Program-made: the position numbers and the translations under genes | Notes under the pieces: model-generated | Databases searched by the model: none | What the model was told of the DNA's origin: nothing | The model's input: the letters and a program-made list of their open reading frames with translations, nothing else | Source: Enterocytospora artemiae | Lineage: Eukaryota; Microsporidia | NCBI GenBank assembly: GCA_038659295.1 | Contig: JASNGC010000002.1 | Span: forward strand, 1-64,000 | Reading direction: 5' to 3' | Length of the DNA: 64,000 nucleotides | Shown: positions 58,259 through 64,000 of the stretch, one piece after another | Position numbering within the stretch: the first letter of the stretch is position 1 | Layout of the letters: the number at the start of each line of letters is the position of its first letter

Positions 58259-59308
58259 TTATTTGCTCTCTAATAGTTCTCCATCTTCGGACAATACCTC
58301 ATATTCATTCATAATTCCCCAACATCTCGGATATAAATCTTTCTCCATAATAACACGTTTTGTCTTTGTAATAATTCCATTTTCCAAATCTGCCAATTGA
58401 CAAGTAGCCACAAGAGGCTTAACCAGAGCAACTGCTTCGCCTTTTGCCGTAATCAGAACAGCTATTTGATTTGTATCAATGTTTGGATCGTATTTGTATA
58501 CCCCCTTTACAGACAGTTGTCCACCATAGCATATTGCATTGACAGCCGAGTCCTTGATCATTATTCTTGGATAATGAACTAAAAGGCTTTCTAATGGCTT
58601 AATCACTTTTCTCAAATATTTTTCATCATTGTGAGCTTTATATAGATAGTATGCATCTTGTAGATCATGTAAGGTTACACATTCGGTTTCATCAATATGT
58701 CCACTTTGAATTCGTCTCAAGTCTGCCATAACTGCCCCACACCCTATAAATAACCCAATGTGTGTACATAAGGTTCTTATGTAAGATCCAGCCTCACATC
58801 GAACTTCAAAAAGGGCCCTTTTGGGAGTAAACTCCAGATTTTTTATTTCATAAATCCATCTCAACCTTAAATCTCTCTTCACAGCACACATTAAAGGAGG
58901 GCGTTGGAACAAATGTCCAGTAAGCGAATTAAGCGCTGATATGTACTTTTCTTTAGTAGTCTCTTTATTGAATTCTATAATACAAACATAAGTCTTTCCT
59001 GCATTCTGTTGGCTCTTAGCTAACCGGGTAGATCTATTAAGACAGATGCTTAAAACACCAGAAACTTTTGGATCAAGAGTTCCACTGTGTCCGGTCTTTT
59101 CACAGTTTAAAATATTTTTTACCCAAGTGACTACTTCATGTGAGGATGGGTTGGATGGCTTGTCTATTGTAACCACTCCATACTTTAAATATTCATTAAT
59201 CGGTCTGTTTAGAGGCATTGATCCAGATCCCGTGGGCTGATAGTCTTTGTCTTTTAAAATCATTTTTTCATAGTCCTTCAAAAGCAACAAGTCATTCAAT
59301 TTGGTCAT
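58259..59308 (-). CDS. CBF5: H/ACA rRNA pseudouridine synthase Cbf5 (dyskerin)
   Basis: 349 residues; yeast Cbf5 is 483 with a long basic tail, which is absent here. Blocks: YGVVTIDKPSNPSSHEVVTWVKN, GHSGTLDPKVSGVL with catalytic D79, QNAGKTYVCIIEF, RPPLMCAVKRDLRLR, GSYIRTLCTHIGLFIGCGAVMADLRRIQSG, and a PUA domain near 255-330 (AICYGGQLSVKGV, EAVALV). It guides pseudouridylation of rRNA with Nop10, Gar1 and Nhp2. The start follows AAAATCCCCCTAA. Confidence 0.93.
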   Translation of the reverse strand: MTKLNDLLLLKDYEKMILKDKDYQPTGSGSMPLNRPINEYLKYGVVTIDKPSNPSSHEVVTWVKNILNCEKTGHSGTLDPKVSGVLSICLNRSTRLAKSQQNAGKTYVCIIEFNKETTKEKYISALNSLTGHLFQRPPLMCAVKRDLRLRWIYEIKNLEFTPKRALFEVRCEAGSYIRTLCTHIGLFIGCGAVMADLRRIQSGHIDETECVTLHDLQDAYYLYKAHNDEKYLRKVIKPLESLLVHYPRIMIKDSAVNAICYGGQLSVKGVYKYDPNIDTNQIAVLITAKGEAVALVKPLVATCQLADLENGIITKTKRVIMEKDLYPRCWGIMNEYEVLSEDGELLESK

Positions 59309-59587
59309 TTAGGGGGATTTTAAAGAAAATAACAAAAATAAATTATTTCAAAGAAGCTTTTTGATAATAATAGTGTTACATTTTTGCAGTATCCGTAGAT
59401 CTGTTATAATATCTAATAGCTCAATATGAAGGAACGGACTATTCAACCTAAAAGCAGCATATTAATCTTTGATAAAAACACAAACCTAGCTGTGGTGCAG
59501 AGCAAATTAAAAAATAAGTTGGGCTAAATAAAAATTCATTCAATCAGAATAGACAAATTGTTTAGACGGTTTTCATATAATGAAAAA

Positions 59588-60592
59588 TCACTCATTTGAA
59601 TCAGCATCTTCCAGTGGAAGACTCATTCCAAATGAAACTGGCTCAAAGATAGAAATACCATCTTGAGTTGTAGTAATAACAATATTGTCTGAAAACACAA
59701 TATCTTTGTAAAAGTGTTGTCCCTGATGCACAAACAATAGATATTTACTAAACTCCCAATCATCTTCCATAGTTATATCCCACAGGCACAATTGTTCTTC
59801 GGAACATGATGCAAATATTTCCGAATCTTTCCACTTAACCATTTCTATAGAAGAAGTATGCCATGCTATCTTTTCTATTTTCTGGGTGTTTATGTCAATT
59901 AAAGTTATAATTCCCTCATCATCTCCAAAAATAAGCTTGTCAGATACAATATCTAAGCAATTCACCTCGACTCCATTATTTTCATAAATTTGATGTGTAA
60001 CCCCCAAAAAATCAGTGACTTTTACTGTAGAGTCCGTAGAGGCTGTATATATTAGCTTATTACACACAGCAATACTTTCTATAGAACTTTTGTGCAGTTT
60101 GAATCTGGAAATAAGCCCTAGGTTTGAATCAAATACTTCTATAAATCCATCGTTTGTAGAAGCAATAATATTTTCCGAGTCTACCCAAAGCCCATACCCG
60201 TAGTTACCACTCTTGGATTTCATCAGTTTTAAATCTTCACCGTATACAACAATTTTATCATCTGACACACATACAATGGAAGTGTTTAACCTCAATCTAT
60301 TAATTACCTGATCAATAGGTGCTTTTTCAAATAAAAGTTGCTTAAAGTCAGTATCCTCTAAATTAATTTTAATGAGTGAGGGTGCGCCTTTTTCAGGATT
60401 TGTAGCCAGAAATAGCAAATTATCTCTAAATGCCAAAGTTTGAGATGGCCAATCCAAGTCTATATGTTCCAGCAAATTGTATGCTCTCTCATCAACTTCT
60501 AAGTCTTCTGCCTTATTACTTGGCTTATATACTTCCATGTCTTCCGAACTGAAATCTTCATCGTTCAGTTGCTCATTATTTTTAGAGGACAT
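59588..60592 (-). CDS. WD40 ribosome-assembly protein, Rrb1/GRWD1-like
   Basis: 334 residues; yeast Rrb1 is 511, so it is shortened. The N-terminus EVYKPSNKAEDLEVDERAYNLLEHIDLDWPSQTLAF (about 20-55) matches the characteristic segment before the propeller in the Rrb1/GRWD1 group (acidic, AY..., WP.L.F). WD-like repeats follow: IYTASTDSTVKVTDF, LIFGDDEGIITLIDI and IFASCSEEQLCLWDI. Rrb1 chaperones ribosomal protein uL3 in 60S assembly. An Msi1/RbAp48-type or Pwp1-like WD protein is the alternative; the missing long acidic loop weakens the call. The start follows TTTTACTCCAATA. Confidence 0.6.
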   Translation of the reverse strand: MSSKNNEQLNDEDFSSEDMEVYKPSNKAEDLEVDERAYNLLEHIDLDWPSQTLAFRDNLLFLATNPEKGAPSLIKINLEDTDFKQLLFEKAPIDQVINRLRLNTSIVCVSDDKIVVYGEDLKLMKSKSGNYGYGLWVDSENIIASTNDGFIEVFDSNLGLISRFKLHKSSIESIAVCNKLIYTASTDSTVKVTDFLGVTHQIYENNGVEVNCLDIVSDKLIFGDDEGIITLIDINTQKIEKIAWHTSSIEMVKWKDSEIFASCSEEQLCLWDITMEDDWEFSKYLLFVHQGQHFYKDIVFSDNIVITTTQDGISIFEPVSFGMSLPLEDADSNE

Positions 60593-60985
60593 TATTGGAG
60601 TAAAAATATTAGAAAATTTTCAAAGAGTTAGATTATGATCTCTTTAGCTTTAATAAAAACATTTAGTGTAATAACAATATTGCAGTAGTGAGTATTGTAA
60701 GCTAGTATTTACTATAAGATTTGGTTTGATATTCTCAAATGTCTTCAAACTCAATAGCATGCCACAAAATAGGACTACTTTTATCTCGGCATCGATAGAC
60801 CCTACCTACAAATCATCTTTAATATTGTACTTTCCCAAATTTCATATACTAAATTATTTGCATTAGCTGTTGTATATTGAAGTATTAGAATAATGTTTAA
60901 AATATCACTATACTTTATTTACACGGGTTTTTTTCCTTTCACTTCCATATGAGAAAATTATTTTTGTTTTATTATAATCCTTAAA
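60593..60985. other. Divergent intergenic region
   Basis: 393 bases between the WD40 gene (minus) and the HEAT-repeat gene (plus), so both upstream regions lie here. No RNA gene is recognised. Confidence 0.5.
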
Positions 60986-62488
60986 ATGTTATCTGATTCT
61001 GATGAGTTAACCTCTCTGCAGGAATCTTTTGGAATAGACCATAATGCAATAAAAGCTGCATTTGACAAACTTAAATCAATCAATTGCGCAAAGAAACACT
61101 TGCCGATTTGTGAATTGTTACTTTTGGAAGATTTGGATGAGGCAACACCAATCATTGGCCATATTTTGGAAAAGGATTTTGATTTGAAATTCTTACAAAC
61201 ACTACAAAGTAGCAAATATTATCAGCAAAGGGCTTCAGTTCCTAAAATCATCCGAAATATTCGGTTTCCAGAAAAAAAAGAAATACTTAAAAATTCACTA
61301 AAAGACAGGATTATTCAAGTTAATAGAGAGGCTGTTGAAGCAATAGTATATTGTTATCGAAATTGTGAGGTGATTTTTAATAACGAAGAGTTATTTGATT
61401 TAGCAGTCGAGACATTTCATGACAAATATGTGCAGAGACGTATTTTGGCAATAGAGTTACTTCTACTGAATCAGGAGTCAGGTTTCCTCTTGAATAGTAT
61501 GATTTCTGATTCTTCTTGGAGAATGAGGCTGAATATGGCTCGTAGATTAAATCGATTTAATTTGTGTGATCAAGAGAAAATAATTGAAGGATTGAAAAAA
61601 GATTCGGTAGACGAGGTCAGATATCATCTGTGCAAACACATTTATGATTTAAAGCATATTGGATTTATGGATGATTCTGATGAGAATGTTCGCGCTGCTT
61701 ATTTGAATAATAACATCAATTTAATTGACTCCCAGGAAATATTTGATAAACTGATTAGAGATCCCAGCTGGATTGTAAAAAAATCATTGTTGAAGCTGAA
61801 TGATTATTGGTTTAAGAAAGTTACCCTTCCTCTTCTTGAAACGATGAAAAATATGCAATGGAGACATTTAATAGAAATACTGGATGTTTTGGAAACAAGA
61901 ACTGAAGATTATGGAGTGTCAAGATTGCTTATAGGTGTCTTAATAAATAACCTGAAAAATAAAAACAACGAAATTAGATTTAAATCAAGTAAAATCCTGC
62001 TAAAAATTCTCAAGAACTTTGATTTCATTTCAGATTTCGAGAGTGACCTGGCTGAAATTACAAATTCAACGAATTATAGATATCGATTGGTAATAATCCC
62101 ACTTTTGGTTGAATATGATAAAAAATTTGGTACGGGATTGGCTGAGACTTTAAAAAAAGATCCAATTGATGTGGTAAAATTTTCATTGAAAGAATATGTT
62201 TGTGACGGTATCATTACCGGCTCATGGGCCATAAATTCGACCATAGATCAAATAAATGAACAGATTAATAATTGTGTTAAGAAGATGCCGAAGCAAGAAT
62301 CGAATAAAAAACCTTTGGAATCTGGTGGTGATCAATGGGCAGGCCAAACTGATTCAGGTATGATCAATAATTTTTCGGAAGAAAAAGATGTTGATGTATC
62401 AATAGGATTAAACAATACTTCTGAATACAAATCCGATGGCTCAGGTAAGCAATTGAAAATTTCACAGCTGGAAAACAAATTAAAGTAA
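60986..62488 (+). CDS. HEAT-repeat protein, PP2A scaffold (A subunit)-like
   Basis: 500 residues; the PP2A A subunit is about 590 with 15 HEAT repeats. The first about 420 residues are continuous helical HEAT pairs, including SDSSWRMRLNMARRLNRFNL (about 175-194), which resembles the D-x-S-W-R-V/M-R repeat signature of the PP2A A subunit. Others are DSDENVRAAYLNNNINLI, DPSWIVKKSLLKL and NEIRFKSSKILLKIL. The last about 80 residues are polar and probably disordered. It likely holds a phosphatase catalytic and regulatory subunit together. Other HEAT proteins cannot be excluded. The start follows TATAATCCTTAAA. Confidence 0.55.
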   Translation: MLSDSDELTSLQESFGIDHNAIKAAFDKLKSINCAKKHLPICELLLLEDLDEATPIIGHILEKDFDLKFLQTLQSSKYYQQRASVPKIIRNIRFPEKKEILKNSLKDRIIQVNREAVEAIVYCYRNCEVIFNNEELFDLAVETFHDKYVQRRILAIELLLLNQESGFLLNSMISDSSWRMRLNMARRLNRFNLCDQEKIIEGLKKDSVDEVRYHLCKHIYDLKHIGFMDDSDENVRAAYLNNNINLIDSQEIFDKLIRDPSWIVKKSLLKLNDYWFKKVTLPLLETMKNMQWRHLIEILDVLETRTEDYGVSRLLIGVLINNLKNKNNEIRFKSSKILLKILKNFDFISDFESDLAEITNSTNYRYRLVIIPLLVEYDKKFGTGLAETLKKDPIDVVKFSLKEYVCDGIITGSWAINSTIDQINEQINNCVKKMPKQESNKKPLESGGDQWAGQTDSGMINNFSEEKDVDVSIGLNNTSEYKSDGSGKQLKISQLENKLK

Positions 62489-62730
62489 ATTTAATTTTTT
62501 TCTTACAAAAGATTTACTTTATCAATATCCATGCAAAAGAATATAGCCTCCAACGTATTGCATTTGTGCTAATCATGTCCTCATAATGTTTGATATCTAA
62601 AATTTTGTGGAAATTCACCCGGGAATGGTATTTGTAAACTCAACCAATCTTGTTTCTTTTTCATAGATTCTAAGAGTTGTAAATTTCGTGAAAAATTTCG
62701 TTGCTTTTCATTATCATTCTTATAAATATA

Positions 62731-62753
62731 TTTTTTATGGTCCCAGGATATCT
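62731..62753 (+). promoter_or_regulatory. Start-proximal T/CCC element of Ulp1 gene
   Basis: A T-run, then ATGGTCCCAGGATATCT directly before the ATG at 62754. It argues against the GTG-started longer frame from 62688. Confidence 0.5.
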
Positions 62754-63875
62754 ATGAGTAACTATTCTGAAAACTTTAATCTTTGCGAAGGTGTGACTAA
62801 TTCCAAAAAAATGCCGAAAAATATAAAGGGACGGTTGTTAGAATCGGCAGTACCGGAGGTAATGGATGAAATACTTGAACAATGGAAAAATTCCAAAGAA
62901 GTTGGAGAAATTAAGGAAAACGAAGGAGTTTTACCAAAATTTGGTGCTATAGACACATCAATATCAAAAACTGAATCGACTTTGGCCAATATATCACAGA
63001 GAAATAGTACCTGCGATATTGGACAAACAAAAATTTCGAAATCGGTTTGTAAACTTGGAAATATTCAAGAAGATACATGTGATATTGGTGATAATATTTA
63101 CGGTATAGGAACCAACCCTATATTACGGAGCACTAGCCTGGTAAGTGATGTTATAACCACGGCCCGTGACAAAAAATCCTCTTCGGACGAAATAATTTTG
63201 AGTGATTCTGAAGATTCTTCTTTTTACACAGAACCTCTCAGTATACCAAATCAGAGAATCAAAAATTCATCTACTATGTCCATATATTTGAAGAATATTA
63301 AAAAAATAGAAAGAAATGGTGTCGTTTTATATTCTGATGATCTAAGAAGACTTGAAAACAACAGATGGCTAAATGACAAAATAATAAATGTTTATTTGGA
63401 CTTAATGAATCGAGATAATAGTGAGATATTTTGCTTTGATACATTTTTTAGCGGATCCTTGTTAAAGCACGGAGTAGATCAGGTTGTTAAATGGATAGTA
63501 GAAGATAAACGAATTTGTAAGATTTTTAACTGCAAATACTTAGTGTTTCCAATCCATTCAAACTCTCATTGGTCCACCCTTATATTTCAGAATGAAGTTC
63601 TCTGTGTATATGATAGCTTAAATGCCTTGGATTATCGTTCATTTCTGTGCATAAGGTCTCTACTCCTCAACGTTTTAGGAGTTAAGTTTATAAAAGGAAA
63701 AAAAATGAGTAATATTCCCAGACAAATGAATTGCGATGACTGTGGTGTATTTGCTTGTATGTATGCTAAATTTGTTGGATATGATTTACAGATGTTTGAA
63801 AGTTTCCAGGTTCCAAAGCTAAGAAACCAAATGCTACATGAAATATTAGCATGTAAAATACTTTATAAAGAGTAA
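62754..63875 (+). CDS. SUMO protease, Ulp1/SENP family (C48)
   Basis: 373 residues. The N-terminal about 165 residues are polar and variable, with a SUMO-interaction-like acidic patch (EIILSDSEDSS, about 150-160). The C-terminal about 190 residues are the cysteine protease: NNRWLNDKIINVYLDLM, FFSGSLLKHG, the histidine in SHW (H272), aspartate in VYDSL (D287), RQMN with the oxyanion glutamine, and the nucleophile in DDCG (C330). All catalytic residues are present. It processes or removes SUMO, probably at nuclear pores. It is the last gene in the window. Confidence 0.92.
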   Translation: MSNYSENFNLCEGVTNSKKMPKNIKGRLLESAVPEVMDEILEQWKNSKEVGEIKENEGVLPKFGAIDTSISKTESTLANISQRNSTCDIGQTKISKSVCKLGNIQEDTCDIGDNIYGIGTNPILRSTSLVSDVITTARDKKSSSDEIILSDSEDSSFYTEPLSIPNQRIKNSSTMSIYLKNIKKIERNGVVLYSDDLRRLENNRWLNDKIINVYLDLMNRDNSEIFCFDTFFSGSLLKHGVDQVVKWIVEDKRICKIFNCKYLVFPIHSNSHWSTLIFQNEVLCVYDSLNALDYRSFLCIRSLLLNVLGVKFIKGKKMSNIPRQMNCDDCGVFACMYAKFVGYDLQMFESFQVPKLRNQMLHEILACKILYKE

Positions 63876-64000
63876 AGATAAACTATTGAATGTGTTTTTA
63901 GATGTATAATTATTTTATTGAACTAAAAATAGTCTTGGTTCTATTGTTAATGTATTTACATTTCGAGGCTGGGAATTTTTTTAATTTCGTATAAATTAAT

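Overview
The window looks like one end of a chromosome of an AT-rich microsporidian (a fungus-related obligate intracellular parasite). Four things point there. The SSU rRNA is only about 1.28 kb. The 5.8S-like sequence is continuous with the LSU rRNA, with no ITS2. Genes are compact and intronless, and most start codons sit a few bases after a T-rich, CCC/CCT-containing element. The proteins (Elp2, Nup155/170, Bms1, Cbf5, Rio1, PCNA, YEATS, Ulp1) are eukaryotic but short. I cannot name the genus.

Layout. Bases 1-8030 are a pyrimidine-rich, repeat-filled subtelomere. It holds one intact small membrane-protein gene (6714-7292) and several decayed copies of the same family, and ends in a minisatellite. 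Bases 8040-12165 carry an rRNA locus on the minus strand in the order LSU then SSU, the reverse of the usual eukaryotic order. Bases 12490-16460 hold tandem repeats, a broken secreted leucine-rich-repeat gene and small ORFs. Bases 16600-23150 are an unusual accessory island. An 822-bp inverted repeat carries a promoter plus signal-peptide coding module; each arm drives a different secreted enzyme-like protein (kinase-kinase-Nudix on one side, nucleotidyltransferase/phosphotransferase-like on the other). A decayed MTH1-type Nudix gene lies just outside. An LRR gene (23382-25301) and a homeodomain gene (26080-26553) follow.

From about 27 kb to the end is a gene-dense core: nuclear pore, RNA polymerase, Elongator, ribosome biogenesis (Bms1, Rio1, Cbf5, Rrb1-like), tyrosyl-tRNA synthetase, a mucin-like ricin-B-lectin protein, CAP-Gly protein, PCNA, YEATS protein, a POT1-like telomere protein, a PP2A-A-like HEAT protein and a SUMO protease. 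Embedded in it (47494-53145) is a folate-synthesis block: a CADD-family (self-sacrificing pABA synthase type) protein, GTP cyclohydrolase I, folylpolyglutamate/dihydrofolate synthase and a FolB-FolB-HPPK-DHPS fusion. Together these would supply pterin, pABA and dihydropteroate and then glutamylate the product.

The two most interesting systems are (1) the folate block with its own CADD-type pABA source and (2) the inverted pair of secreted chimeric enzymes sharing one 5' module. Several starts given here differ from the longest open frame because the CCC/CCT element points to an internal ATG.
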